Shown piece after piece: positions 8,091 through 17,359 of a DNA stretch of 64,000 bases. Location: positions 310,001-374,000 of the forward strand of contig NZ_VIKU02000001.1 in the NCBI RefSeq assembly GCF_009371985.2, in the 5' to 3' direction. A program made the position numbers and the translations under genes. Each line of letters opens with the position of its first letter. The first letter of the stretch is position 1. Under the pieces are notes generated by a model. It had not been told where the DNA came from. It did no database searches and saw nothing but the letters and a program-made list of their open reading frames with translations. This DNA comes from Pelagihabitans pacificus. GTDB lineage: Bacteria; Bacteroidota; Bacteroidia; Flavobacteriales; Flavobacteriaceae.

Positions 8091-11000
8091 TTAGTTCCCC
8101 GGATCGACCGATGAATTGCTTTTTGCTTCCTTTGCTTTAATAATGACCAGTTCGCCTTTCGCCTCCGAAACGATTTCCGGATATTGGCTAAAATTCCCTA
8201 TTACGCTTTCCAAAATATAGGACGCCTGATAGGCATCGCCCAATGCATAAAAGTTTTTTGCCATGATTATGAGTCCCTTACCGCCCCATTCCTTGTACGC
8301 AGCGTAATCTTTCGCCAACTTCTGCACAGCGTTATTCGAGTTTTCGTATTCGCCCGATTGGTTCATGAAATATGCATTGTAATATAGGGCTTCGGCAGCC
8401 GTTTCACCCGTTGCAATCTTAAGGACCTCTTCATAGGCCGATTCCGCCTTGGCCACATCGCCGGTGGCAATGGCCGAACGGGCAATCATGATTTGTGCAT
8501 CGCTTTTTATGCGATTGTCGATACTTGAAGTCGACAACACTTTTTCGGCATAGGCCAGGGTCTGGTCATAGTTTTTTTGCTGGTAATAGCCCTTCATCAA
8601 GTTTGACTGGGCAAAGGTTCGGTTCTGTTGAATATCGGCCGTGGCTTCCAAACGCTCCAGATACGGTAGGGCGTTCCCATAATCGTTGTTTCCTATATAG
8701 ATTTCACACACTCGGGTCAATGCCTGTTCACCATATTCACTCCCCCCCTTATCGGCTACGAATTTATAATGGGGAAGCGCTTTTTCTTTCTGACCTTTGG
8801 CGAAATACAATTGCGCCAAGTTGAAATTGGCCTTGATGGAATGCAATCCGTTTGGGAACTGCTGAATATATTTTTCATATCCCCTGATGGCCGCCTCTTT
8901 TTTACCTTCCAGATTTTGTTTGTCGGCCGATTCGAAGGTGGCATTGTCCAACTCGGAATCGGTAACTTCCACAAAATCAAGATCTTTCACCCAAGCGGCA
9001 TATTCATCGACCCTTCCCATATCCACGTAGATCAACTTGGCGGTCGCTACGGCCTGCACCGCTTCCTGTGTATTGGGAAAATCGCGCACAACACTTTTAA
9101 ATCTACCTAGGGCCCGTTCGTTTCGACTGGCGTTATAGTGCACCAGTCCTTGTCGCATCATTGCCTGAGGCACCAATGAGCTGCCTCTGTACTCATCGAT
9201 CAAGCGATCGTAGGTCTGGAGGCCCTGCTGCTCGCGTCCGGTAGAGACATAGGTGTTGCCCAGTTCGAACAATGCATCATCTTTTAAAGTCGACTTTGGA
9301 TAGGCCGACACAAAACGGTCGAGCTCTTCAATTTTTGTATCCCTTTTATCCACAAAACCATAACTCATCGCCTTCTGATAAGCGGCATAATCTTTTTGGG
9401 GACCTGATAAGGCCAGGGCATTGTTATAGGTTTCAATGGCGGGCCAATACTTTCTGGTCACAAAGTAACTATCCCCCAAGCGGAGGTATCCGTCATATAG
9501 TTTTTGGGTATCGTTACTGCCGGAGTCGGTAAAATCGGTGAAGTTTGAAATGGCCTTCGGATAATCACGTAATTTGAAATAAGTGTAGGCCAAATTATAG
9601 TTCAATTCCTTGTACTCTTCGGTCGACGAGGCCATTGGGTTTTGCCGAAAAGCCAAGAAGTTTGCCAATGCCTCATCAAAACGATTGAGCAGATAATCCG
9701 ACTCTGCCTTCCAATAACTGGCCCTTGCCTTAAAGAGCATATCCTCCGCACTATCGAGCGATTTTTGCAAAGCCTCCGAGGCTCCGGCATGATCGCCGTC
9801 TAGAAATAATTCAATCCCACGGTAATAGGCGACTTTTTGGTAGGTGGCCTTACTGGCAAAACCCCTGTTCTTTTCCAATAGTTCCATTGCCCCGGCAAAA
9901 TTTTTGGAGGTGATATACGAATCTACCAACAACTCCTGCATCTCCTGGGTATGGGAATCATTCGGGTATTTTTCCAGATAATCGGAAATTACCTGGGGTA
10001 CGGGCTCATAAGCATTCCCTATCTCGTAGCTGAGGCGGGCATAGTTCAGATAGGCGTCTTTTTGTATTTCCGGGGAGAAATCCATTTGCGAGGCGTTTCG
10101 AAAAGCATTGAGTGCCTCCTGTTTCTTATCCAACTTCAAATAGCATTCCGCCAAATGGTAATACGCGTTTTGCGATACGCTATTGGTGCCTCCGATAATT
10201 TTATTGAATTGCTGAATGGCATTGGCAAAATCGCCTTGTTTGTAGTAGCTATATCCCAACAAATAATAATCGGTATTGCTCCATTTGCCCCTTTTTCCCC
10301 TGTATTGTTCCAAATAGGGAATCGCATTGGCGTATTGGTTTAGATTAAAATAACTTTCGCCGATGATTTTATTGAGTTCCGATTTTTCGGTCCGGTCCGA
10401 TTTTGGGATTTGCTGCTTGGCCAAGGCAATGGCCTCCTCGAACTTGCCCAGCTTAAAATTCATATCGGCCTGATAATAACTAAGCTTTTCTTCCAACAAC
10501 TCCGGGTCATTGATCTCGTCAAAACGTTGGTTCGCCTCTTCATAGTCATCTTGTTGGTAAGAAATGTAACCCATATAATATTTTGCCTGGGATCCATAAA
10601 CGGGGGAATCGCTCACCTTGTCCAAATAACGTTCCGCTTCCTTTTGCTTCCCGGAAGAAAACAGGGAGTACCCGTAATTAAAGTTGAACTTATCCATTTC
10701 CTTACGGGAGAGCGCATTTTGGTCGACCTTGTTGTACCATTTCAGCGCGTACGGATATTTTCCCGTTTCAAAATAGTATTCCGCCACGTCGGCAAAGGCC
10801 GAGTTTCGCTTCGTGGAGGTGGGGTATTTCTCTACAAAATCCTCCATCAACCGGTCCGCTCCCAACTGGTTTAAACGCACTGCGGCATTGGCTTCGTAGT
10901 AAGCACTATTCGCTTTGGTTTCTAAATTATCGGTACTGTTCTTTACCTTGGCGAAGATGGTCTGTGCAGCTTGATACTGCTCATTATTATAAAGTGCCAG

Positions 11001-11111
11001 GGCATCTTGATAGTCTTTATCGTCGTGGGTATAGACTTTGGTTTCCTGTGAAAAACCAACAAATACCATTCCCAAGAACAAGGGAAGAAAAGCGGTTGTT
11101 TTTTTAAACAT
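8091..11111 (-). CDS. Large periplasmic tetratricopeptide-repeat protein (YbgF-like)
   Basis: This 1006-aa protein has a signal peptide (MFKKTTAF...GFSQ). Nearly the whole length is TPR or Sel1-like helical repeats. Typical units are 'ALALYNNEQYQAAQTIFAKV', 'YSYYKQGDFANAIQQFNKIIGG', 'YLRLGDSYFVTRKYWPAIETYNNAL' and 'ALFELGNTYVSTGREQQGLQTYDRLI'. Such proteins scaffold envelope complexes through protein contacts. It is first in a two-gene operon with the barrel protein at 6306-8075. The divergent neighbour at 11254 lies 142 bases away, so the promoters of both face outward from that gap. Confidence 0.92.
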   Translation of the reverse strand: MFKKTTAFLPLFLGMVFVGFSQETKVYTHDDKDYQDALALYNNEQYQAAQTIFAKVKNSTDNLETKANSAYYEANAAVRLNQLGADRLMEDFVEKYPTSTKRNSAFADVAEYYFETGKYPYALKWYNKVDQNALSRKEMDKFNFNYGYSLFSSGKQKEAERYLDKVSDSPVYGSQAKYYMGYISYQQDDYEEANQRFDEINDPELLEEKLSYYQADMNFKLGKFEEAIALAKQQIPKSDRTEKSELNKIIGESYFNLNQYANAIPYLEQYRGKRGKWSNTDYYLLGYSYYKQGDFANAIQQFNKIIGGTNSVSQNAYYHLAECYLKLDKKQEALNAFRNASQMDFSPEIQKDAYLNYARLSYEIGNAYEPVPQVISDYLEKYPNDSHTQEMQELLVDSYITSKNFAGAMELLEKNRGFASKATYQKVAYYRGIELFLDGDHAGASEALQKSLDSAEDMLFKARASYWKAESDYLLNRFDEALANFLAFRQNPMASSTEEYKELNYNLAYTYFKLRDYPKAISNFTDFTDSGSNDTQKLYDGYLRLGDSYFVTRKYWPAIETYNNALALSGPQKDYAAYQKAMSYGFVDKRDTKIEELDRFVSAYPKSTLKDDALFELGNTYVSTGREQQGLQTYDRLIDEYRGSSLVPQAMMRQGLVHYNASRNERALGRFKSVVRDFPNTQEAVQAVATAKLIYVDMGRVDEYAAWVKDLDFVEVTDSELDNATFESADKQNLEGKKEAAIRGYEKYIQQFPNGLHSIKANFNLAQLYFAKGQKEKALPHYKFVADKGGSEYGEQALTRVCEIYIGNNDYGNALPYLERLEATADIQQNRTFAQSNLMKGYYQQKNYDQTLAYAEKVLSTSSIDNRIKSDAQIMIARSAIATGDVAKAESAYEEVLKIATGETAAEALYYNAYFMNQSGEYENSNNAVQKLAKDYAAYKEWGGKGLIIMAKNFYALGDAYQASYILESVIGNFSQYPEIVSEAKGELVIIKAKEAKSNSSVDPGN

Positions 11112-11253
11112 AGCGTTCTAACTATTTACTAGAGTATATAACGTCAAATATGGTGCCTAAGTATATTTTGGGTTTTTCAAAGGAAAAGATTTTCTGGTAA
11201 GGGCAATCTCTTATCCCACGGAACTTATTACTTTTATATCAACAAAAAAGGGG

Positions 11254-11541
11254 ATGAACCAACAAGAGGATGTGTTGCAAATGGCCAACGAAATTGAGGA
11301 ACAAATCCTTGCCGACTACACCTTGAAAAAAAGGGAAAAGGTAAAAAGTCTTTTGTCGGAGCTTACCTTGGAACATGTAATGGCCCGATCCGAATGGAAT
11401 CTTTTAAACGCCAGGAAGGCCATTTTGACCCTTGCCGATGGCCAACTGAATGAAATACCGAAATTGGTGAAAGCCGCTAAAATCGATTTCAGGGATGTTA
11501 TCTATTGGGTGTGGCAAAAAAACAATCCCGAAAAAAAGTAA
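11254..11541 (+). CDS. Small conserved hypothetical protein upstream of ftsE
   Basis: The 95-aa protein is helical, rich in Glu/Lys/Leu, with no signal peptide or membrane segment. The C-terminus 'KAAKIDFRDVIYWVWQKNNPEKK' is its most distinctive part. It lies 6 bases upstream of ftsE and is surely co-transcribed with it. I do not recognise the family. A TACTTTTA sequence at 11229-11236 is one base off the -7 promoter consensus and lies 17 bases before the start. Confidence 0.75.
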   Translation: MNQQEDVLQMANEIEEQILADYTLKKREKVKSLLSELTLEHVMARSEWNLLNARKAILTLADGQLNEIPKLVKAAKIDFRDVIYWVWQKNNPEKK

Positions 11542-11547
11542 ACTTTC

Positions 11548-12231
11548 ATGTCGGAAACTATTTTACAGCTACAGGACGCCTCGATTTTTCAAAAAGAGAG
11601 CCTGGTATTACAGGATGTGACGCTGGAAATCAAATCCGGGGAATTTGTATATCTTATCGGTAAGACCGGAAGCGGCAAAAGCAGCTTTATGAAAACCCTT
11701 TATGGGGATATCCCATTGAAAAAAGGGGAAGGTAGCATCGTAGACTTCGATCTGAAGAAGCTTCGGGAAAAAGACATTCCCTTTTTGCGTAGAAAGCTGG
11801 GGATCGTTTTCCAGGATTTCAAATTACTCCCTGACCGCAACATCAATAACAACCTCAAATTCGTTCTGAAGGCAACCGGTTGGAAAGATACGGTAAAGAT
11901 GAATACCCAAATTGAGAGCGTGCTCGAAAAGGTAGGAATGAAGACCAAGGGTTTTAAGTTCCCCCACGAACTTTCCGGAGGGGAACAACAGCGCATCGCC
12001 ATCGCTCGATCTCTTTTAAACGACCCGGAATTGATTATCGCCGATGAACCTACCGGAAACCTTGATCCCCAGACCAGTGTCGAGGTCATGAAGGTATTAC
12101 AGGATATCAATAAAACGGGCAGAACCATCTTAATGGCGACCCATGACTATGCGCTCATATTAAAATTTCCTTCCAAAACCTTGAAATGTGATGGGGGAAA
12201 GGTCTTTGAAGTGGTACAACGGGCGGTCTGA
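11548..12231 (+). CDS. ftsE: FtsE-like ABC transporter ATP-binding protein
   Basis: The 227-aa ATPase has Walker A at about residues 38-45 (GKTGSGKS), Q-loop 'VFQDFKLLPDRN', signature 'LSGGEQQRIAIARSLL', Walker B 'LIIADEPTGNLD' and the H-loop 'MATHDY'. The 'F-KLLPDR-----N' pattern and length match FtsE, which with the membrane protein FtsX controls cell-wall hydrolases at the division site. FtsX is not adjacent, as is usual in Bacteroidota. An LolD-type lipoprotein-export ATPase is the main alternative. It lies downstream of a small gene in a two-gene operon and converges on 12263. Confidence 0.88.
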   Translation: MSETILQLQDASIFQKESLVLQDVTLEIKSGEFVYLIGKTGSGKSSFMKTLYGDIPLKKGEGSIVDFDLKKLREKDIPFLRRKLGIVFQDFKLLPDRNINNNLKFVLKATGWKDTVKMNTQIESVLEKVGMKTKGFKFPHELSGGEQQRIAIARSLLNDPELIIADEPTGNLDPQTSVEVMKVLQDINKTGRTILMATHDYALILKFPSKTLKCDGGKVFEVVQRAV

Positions 12232-12262
12232 CCTAGTTTTACTTATCCGCTCGGATATGGCG

Positions 12263-13438
12263 CTAAAACTCCAGGCCGTCTGCTTGATCCAAACGTGCAA
12301 TAATACCCCAACCAAAGAAATAATTCGTCACTCCGATGAGCAATTCATTCTCGCCTTCCTGCAAGGGTAGCTTAAACGAAGTGTTTTCGATGGTACATCT
12401 ACCGCGCGGTTCTTTCATTCCTGGGGATCCGTAGTAGTTTTGATCGGTATGCAATGGTTGTCCGTTAATGAAGACCCACACCTCATCGCTAAAGCCCATA
12501 TCAATACGCCGTTCCTGTTCCTTTTGGGACGTGATTTTCGTTTTGATCCATGCCAACCTTCTTTCCCCTTGTTTGGTTTCCCCATACAATCGGGTAAGGT
12601 TTACAAGAGCCCGACGTTCTGCTTTCAAAGGCCTCCATACGGCCGTACTATCGAACAACATGGTGTCGATTGCGACTCCCGGGTTTCTGGGAATACCTAC
12701 AAGCAGGTCTCTCCCGAAGGGAAATACCATCGGTTCGGTGACCAGCCAATTGCGGAAATAGCGAGAGTCGTTGTAAGTGGCATCGTACCCTGGTTCCGGT
12801 GTCAAATCTTCGGTCGCGTCGGGTCGTATCTTAAAATTGGCATAAATCACGTTCCCTGTTAATTCGATACCGCCCGAGCTATTTTCCCCTTCCAGGGCGG
12901 GAACATGCAAAGCGGCTTCTTGCATGTCGTTTACGTAGACTTTCATCTGCCTCCCATGTACTACCAGTTTTATATGGTTCCATCTTTTTTCATAAATCGT
13001 TGCCGCTGCCTGATAGTCATCCGTCATATCCCACATGTTCACTCGGTCTAGAACCGAGGCGTACTGCAACGTGGTTCTCTTGGATGGGTCTGGAGTACCG
13101 AAATAGCGAATGTAAAATATCTCGGAGTTCAACGAATCCTTTGAAGATCTAAAAACGATTCCGGGAAAACCCATCCCCATTAGCTCCACATCGTATTCGA
13201 TAATTCCGTCAGTGAATTCAAAATCCTTCAGGGCTATACCAAACCCTTGCTCATTGTTACTGCGTACCGCCGGTACCGACCGATGGGTAACAAACGCTGC
13301 ATTATCGGTCGTAGGCGACCAATGTTCGGCGGTCATGGGAACTTTGATTTCCCTTCCATTACCTTTACCTTTTCTTTGCCCGCTCGCCATACTACAGAGT
13401 AGCAGCATGCCGATGCCAATAAATACTTTTTTAACCAT
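12263..13438 (-). CDS. Secreted protein with DUF1080/concanavalin-like and galactose-binding-like domains
   Basis: The open frame extends to 13537, but the start at ATG 13436-13438 gives a proper signal peptide (MVKKVFIGIGMLLLC...ASGQ), so I chose it (391 aa). Residues about 45-215 look like a laminin-G/DUF1080 (3-keto-disaccharide hydrolase-like) jelly roll: 'GIIEYDVELMGMGFPGIVFRSS', 'RWNHIKLVVHGRQMKVYVND', 'GGIELTGNVIYANFKIRP'. The C-terminal third ('DEVWVFINGQPL', 'FKLPLQEGENELLIGVTNYFFGWG') resembles a galactose-binding-like domain. It probably handles or binds a carbohydrate outside the inner membrane; catalytic residues are not evident. It is divergent from the gene at 13590. Confidence 0.75.
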   Translation of the reverse strand: MVKKVFIGIGMLLLCSMASGQRKGKGNGREIKVPMTAEHWSPTTDNAAFVTHRSVPAVRSNNEQGFGIALKDFEFTDGIIEYDVELMGMGFPGIVFRSSKDSLNSEIFYIRYFGTPDPSKRTTLQYASVLDRVNMWDMTDDYQAAATIYEKRWNHIKLVVHGRQMKVYVNDMQEAALHVPALEGENSSGGIELTGNVIYANFKIRPDATEDLTPEPGYDATYNDSRYFRNWLVTEPMVFPFGRDLLVGIPRNPGVAIDTMLFDSTAVWRPLKAERRALVNLTRLYGETKQGERRLAWIKTKITSQKEQERRIDMGFSDEVWVFINGQPLHTDQNYYGSPGMKEPRGRCTIENTSFKLPLQEGENELLIGVTNYFFGWGIIARLDQADGLEF

Positions 13439-13589
13439 GATGTTCGCTTTTTGTTCCATTTGCATTTTAAAATTAACTTTGATGAACGCTAAAATTAATC
13501 CCCTAATGCCGGTCGGCCGCTTGTTCGTCTTGTTCAATCCTGTTTAATTCTGTTCAAGGCCGATCGCCCGAAATGCCCTTGTTACATTT

Positions 13590-14867
13590 ATGGACAAATC
13601 GACCTTACATATGAAAAACCGTTTGGTAGCGGCAATTGAGGAAAAACTCGACTGGGGAAGCGGTGACACATGGACGAACAGGGACTTTGAAGCGCTTAGC
13701 GAACAAATTTTTAATACTACCCATAAACGCCTTAGTGTTACCACTTTAAAACGAATATGGGGCAGGGCCGAATGGGTCGCCAATCCTAGTATCGCCACCT
13801 TGGATATTCTTTCGGAATTTTTGGGACACGACAATTGGAGGAGCTTTGTTAAGAGTCGGGAGAATAAAAGAACGGCAAAAAAACCGCTACAGTCCCTGCT
13901 AACATCGTACGGTACATATCTTGTTTTGGGCATCCTATGTTTAGGACTGTTGTTTGGTTTTATCTGGCGCAGTGCCTCGGATCCCGTAAATATGAAAACA
14001 CCATACAAACCTCGGGAATTCTACTTCAACAGCCGACCGGTTGCCGATGGAATCCCAAATTCGGTGGTTTTTGAATACAATGCATCCGTTGCTGAAAAAG
14101 GCGCTAAAATCGAGATTCAACAAAGTTGGGATTCCAGAAAAAGGATCCAGGTAAATCAAAAAGATAGTATTGCGACCTGCATCTATTACCGTCCCGGTTT
14201 CTTCAAGGCAAAATTGGTCGTTGATGGCACCATCGTAAATGAACATGATGTTTTTATTCCTACTAGCGACTGGCTGGCGGTTATCGAAAGGGATACGCTT
14301 CCAATTTACCTTCAAAGGGAAGCGTATATCAAAAACGATCGACTGGCGATTTCTCCCCGTACGTTGGAGACTTATTCCATCAATCCAAGTATTTCACGAA
14401 CCGTCGTAGGTTTTTATCAGGTCAGGGACTTCGGAGAACTTTACACGAACGAATTCGAACTTTCCGTGACGCTTCAAAACGATTACTACAAAGGCATCAA
14501 TGTGTGTCAAGGGGCCCAGATAACCCTGTTATATGATGGGGGCGCAATGATTTTCCCCCTGTCCGATAAGGGATGTACCTCCGAACTGTCGTTGATGGCA
14601 TTCGACCAAAGTGTAGACGGCAAGAAAACCGACCTCTCCGGGTTTGGCGTTGATTTTAAGAAGGCAGCTACCCTCGAATGCATCGCTGAAAATGGGCAAC
14701 TCGATATTCTTGTGAACAATCGACTTGCGTATACCTTTAAAGTACCCGGGCAGGCAAAGAAAATAGTAGGAATCAAGATTCATTTCGAGGGTACTGGTTC
14801 GGTGTATCACCTAAGATTAGGGAACAAGGGCAACACACTGTATGAAACTAAATTTGGGCAGCAATGA
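13590..14867 (+). CDS. Membrane-anchored protein with N-terminal HTH-like domain
   Basis: This 425-aa protein begins with a cytoplasmic domain of about 95 residues ('AIEEKLDWGSGDTWTNRDFEALSEQI', 'RLSVTTLKRIWGR', 'ATLDILSEFLGHDNWRSF') that I know only as a Bacteroidota-specific, HTH-like N-terminus. One membrane helix follows ('YLVLGILCLGLLFGFIW', about residues 108-124). The periplasmic remainder is beta-rich and unrecognised. The Met at 13611 (MKNRLVAA) may be the true start, because a TACATTTA promoter-like box covers 13583-13590. It overlaps the NUDIX gene by 4 bases. Transmembrane regulation is a guess from the layout. Confidence 0.75.
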   Translation: MDKSTLHMKNRLVAAIEEKLDWGSGDTWTNRDFEALSEQIFNTTHKRLSVTTLKRIWGRAEWVANPSIATLDILSEFLGHDNWRSFVKSRENKRTAKKPLQSLLTSYGTYLVLGILCLGLLFGFIWRSASDPVNMKTPYKPREFYFNSRPVADGIPNSVVFEYNASVAEKGAKIEIQQSWDSRKRIQVNQKDSIATCIYYRPGFFKAKLVVDGTIVNEHDVFIPTSDWLAVIERDTLPIYLQREAYIKNDRLAISPRTLETYSINPSISRTVVGFYQVRDFGELYTNEFELSVTLQNDYYKGINVCQGAQITLLYDGGAMIFPLSDKGCTSELSLMAFDQSVDGKKTDLSGFGVDFKKAATLECIAENGQLDILVNNRLAYTFKVPGQAKKIVGIKIHFEGTGSVYHLRLGNKGNTLYETKFGQQ

Positions 14868-15682
14868 TGATTATTAAGAAACAAGTCTATCAAGCCGATA
14901 GGAAAGTCAACCCCTTCATAGGGATTTTGCTCTTTTTAATATCTATTGTCCTGTTGGTGGTAACCGGACCCATAGGATTTGTATATGGGCTGTTTCATTC
15001 GCTATCTACAAAAGGGCTAAGAGGTCTGGGTGAATACCTCCTCAAGATCGCGATCTCGATCGATCAATTGGGTAATGTGATGATGATGTATCTATTGAAT
15101 CTGCTCTGGATAAAAAAAGAGGGGTATCTTTTCGGAAACCGCGACGAGACCATTTCGAGTGCCTTGGGCCGTAACAAACAGCTAGATACCTTAACCGGTT
15201 TCGGAAAATTTATCGATAAGGTACTCGACATCATCGATCCCAACCATTCATTGAACTCGATCGATTACTACATAGAGCCCTCCGATCAGATTATCGACAA
15301 ATTGGCGTGGATACATTTGGAGCACGGAAAAATACTTAGTACCCGGAGTAAAGGCAAAGTCAACTATTACATCCCCGGGGGTAAAAGAGAGGTCGGAGAA
15401 ACCGATGGCCAGGCGCTCTATAGGGAAATCAAGGAAGAATTGAGTGTTGACCTCCAACTACCCACCTTGAAATTTATGGGAATTTTTGAGGCACAGGCCG
15501 ATGGGCATCAACCGGGAATTTTTGTACGGATGACCTGTTATTTCGGTAACTATGCAGGTAAACTGAAGCCCGATGCGGAAATTGAGGAAATGGTATGGCT
15601 TCGCTACGCCGACAGGGACAAGGTTTCCAAAGTGGATGAACTTATTTTTGACTATCTGCACAACAAAGGGCTACTACTATAA
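14864..15682 (+). CDS. Membrane protein with C-terminal NUDIX hydrolase domain
   Basis: In this 272-aa protein, residues about 15-85 contain hydrophobic segments ('IGILLFLISIVLLVVTG', 'LGNVMMMYLLNLLW'). Residues about 140-265 are a NUDIX fold. The Nudix box is complete at about 172-194: G-G-K-R-E-V-G-E-T-...-R-E-I-K-E-E-L. Family members cleave nucleoside diphosphates linked to another group; the substrate cannot be read from sequence. NUDIX joined to a membrane segment is unusual. The gene overlaps the upstream HTH-like membrane protein by 4 bases (ATGA), so the two are coupled. Confidence 0.85.
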   Translation: MMIIKKQVYQADRKVNPFIGILLFLISIVLLVVTGPIGFVYGLFHSLSTKGLRGLGEYLLKIAISIDQLGNVMMMYLLNLLWIKKEGYLFGNRDETISSALGRNKQLDTLTGFGKFIDKVLDIIDPNHSLNSIDYYIEPSDQIIDKLAWIHLEHGKILSTRSKGKVNYYIPGGKREVGETDGQALYREIKEELSVDLQLPTLKFMGIFEAQADGHQPGIFVRMTCYFGNYAGKLKPDAEIEEMVWLRYADRDKVSKVDELIFDYLHNKGLLL

Positions 15683-15747
15683 CAACCATTTGGTAGGTGA
15701 GCGAATCTTTTTTGTTACTTTTACGCCGTAATTTTTAAAACCAATTA

Positions 15748-16497
15748 ATGGAAGTTTTGGGAATCGATGTCGGAGGTTCCGGCATCAAAGGGGCTCTTGT
15801 AAATTCAATCACCGGGGAAATGATAACGGAGCGCTACCGTATTCCTACCCCGGCATCCAGAAAGCCCAAGCCGATGGCCAAAGTAGTGGCTGAAATCGTC
15901 GAACATTTTGACCACAAAGGCCCTGTAGGAGTCGGATTTCCAACCATCATCAGACACGGCATCTGCAAATCCCCTGGCAATCTCCATAAGAAATGGATGA
16001 ATTGCAACGTGAAGGAACTTTTTTCCGAATACACAGGCTTACCCGTGACCGTTGTGAACGACGCGGACGCTGCCGGCTATGCCACCATGAATTACGGTAT
16101 TGGAAAAGGTGAAAAGGGATTGGTCATCATGATCACCATAGGTACCGGTCTCGGAAGTGGCGCCTTTTGGGATGGGGAACTCATACCCAACTTTGAATTA
16201 GGACAGATTCCCTATAAAAAGTATTCCAAAATAGAGCTTTGGGCCGCCGATTCGGCCAAGGAACGGGAAGGACTCACCTATAAGCAATGGGGCAAAAGAT
16301 TTAATAAATTTCTGGAGCTCGTCGAATTACTAGTCTCACCCGATCTTATTATTTTGGGCGGAGGTGCTTCCAAGGACTTTGACGAGTATAAGGATTATAT
16401 CACGATCGATACCCGGGTTATCCCCGCGGAACTCCGAAACAGTGCCGGAATCGTTGGTGCCGCGGCGGCTGCCTTGCACGAAGGACCAAAAGATTAA
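15748..16497 (+). CDS. ppgK: Polyphosphate glucokinase (ROK family)
   Basis: The 249-aa enzyme has the N-terminal phosphate-binding 'DVGGSGIKGALV', 'GVGFPTII', 'VNDADAAGYA' and 'TIGTGLGSGAF' motifs of the PPGK branch of ROK sugar kinases. The length also matches PPGK, and the zinc-binding HxCxxC motif of ordinary ROK kinases is absent. It phosphorylates glucose with polyphosphate (or ATP) as donor. A TACTTTTA box at 15716-15723 with a TTTG at 15689-15692 could be its promoter. Its stop codon overlaps that of the convergent MGMT-like gene. Confidence 0.92.
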   Translation: MEVLGIDVGGSGIKGALVNSITGEMITERYRIPTPASRKPKPMAKVVAEIVEHFDHKGPVGVGFPTIIRHGICKSPGNLHKKWMNCNVKELFSEYTGLPVTVVNDADAAGYATMNYGIGKGEKGLVIMITIGTGLGSGAFWDGELIPNFELGQIPYKKYSKIELWAADSAKEREGLTYKQWGKRFNKFLELVELLVSPDLIILGGGASKDFDEYKDYITIDTRVIPAELRNSAGIVGAAAAALHEGPKD

Positions 16498-16913
16498 TGG
16501 TCAGCACCTCCTATTGAAAATTGAAATAGTTGATGTGATTGCATCCCTACTTTGACTTGATTTGACTTCGTGAATTTCAGCACAAAACCCTCCTTTGCCA
16601 ACACCGTGGCCCAGTATTCCCAATTATCGAACTTGATCAGGTAGCCATCGGTTCTGACGACTCTCCAAAAAGGCAGTTGACTTGCTGTCTTTGAAAGTCG
16701 TTTTAGATGATTCCCTATTCGCAAAGGGCAAGTGACATCGGCCCCATAAGTTTGGGCAAGCGCTCTTGCCAAAGTATCGATAGTGATAACTTTTCCAAAG
16801 GGAACCAAAGCAATGGCTTCTTCCACCATTCCGATTTCGGGATGTAGCATCGATCCCGTACCGTAGTATTTTTGCATTTTTTCGGGCACGGCCACTATTT
16901 TTGGAGATTTCAT
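16494..16913 (-). CDS. MGMT-family, alkyltransferase-like DNA-binding protein
   Basis: This 139-aa protein matches the DNA-binding half of O6-alkylguanine-DNA alkyltransferases: 'GKVITIDTLARALAQTYGADVTCPLRIGNHL' with a wing 'PFWRVVRTDGYL'. The Pro-Cys-His-Arg-Val active site is replaced by P-F-W-R-V, so the alkyl-acceptor cysteine is missing. This is the state of alkyltransferase-like (ATL) proteins that flag lesions for repair. It is last in a three-gene operon with 4-base overlaps after a sigma factor and a membrane protein. Confidence 0.8.
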   Translation of the reverse strand: MKSPKIVAVPEKMQKYYGTGSMLHPEIGMVEEAIALVPFGKVITIDTLARALAQTYGADVTCPLRIGNHLKRLSKTASQLPFWRVVRTDGYLIKFDNWEYWATVLAKEGFVLKFTKSNQVKVGMQSHQLFQFSIGGADH

Positions 16914-17359
16914 ACAGCGGTTGTTTTTAAGGATTTTGCATACAGTTTCGAAGCAATATAGCTAGCGACCACCATCTCTAACCAGCTTAAGGGAAGGGTG
17001 ATCAGAAGTAGCTCCCAGTTTGCTAGCCCCATATTGGCAGTTGCTATCCAAAAAAGGACAAAAAGAAAAACCCATGAGAAGGTCCCTGCCAGAAGTACGG
17101 TTCGCCGATTGTTCCCGAAGAGGGTTGCAAACATCCAGAAGGTAATCACCACCATTACCGTTAAGAGCATATCCCATGCACCCCAAACCGAGAAAATGCC
17201 CCAATTCATTTCGGCAATACCTTCCTTAAAGTCAAAGAACGCTTTGGTTCTTGGCTTTACAAATACGAAATAACGAAACACTTCCGATAGGTTTACCCAG
17301 ATACTGGTAATCAAGGTAATCATCAGAAATTCCTTGACATTGAACTTTGAGGGCTTCAT
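16910..17359 (-). CDS. Four-helix membrane protein of unknown function
   Basis: The 149-aa protein has four hydrophobic segments: 'FLMITLITSIWVNLSEVFRYFVFV', 'GAWDMLLTVMVVITFWMFATLF', 'TVLLAGTFSWVFLFVLFWIATA' and 'LLLITLPLSWLEMVVASYIA'. I do not recognise it. It lies between a sigma-factor gene and an MGMT-like gene, overlapping both by 4 bases, so all three are translated together. Confidence 0.8.
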   Translation of the reverse strand: MKPSKFNVKEFLMITLITSIWVNLSEVFRYFVFVKPRTKAFFDFKEGIAEMNWGIFSVWGAWDMLLTVMVVITFWMFATLFGNNRRTVLLAGTFSWVFLFVLFWIATANMGLANWELLLITLPLSWLEMVVASYIASKLYAKSLKTTAV

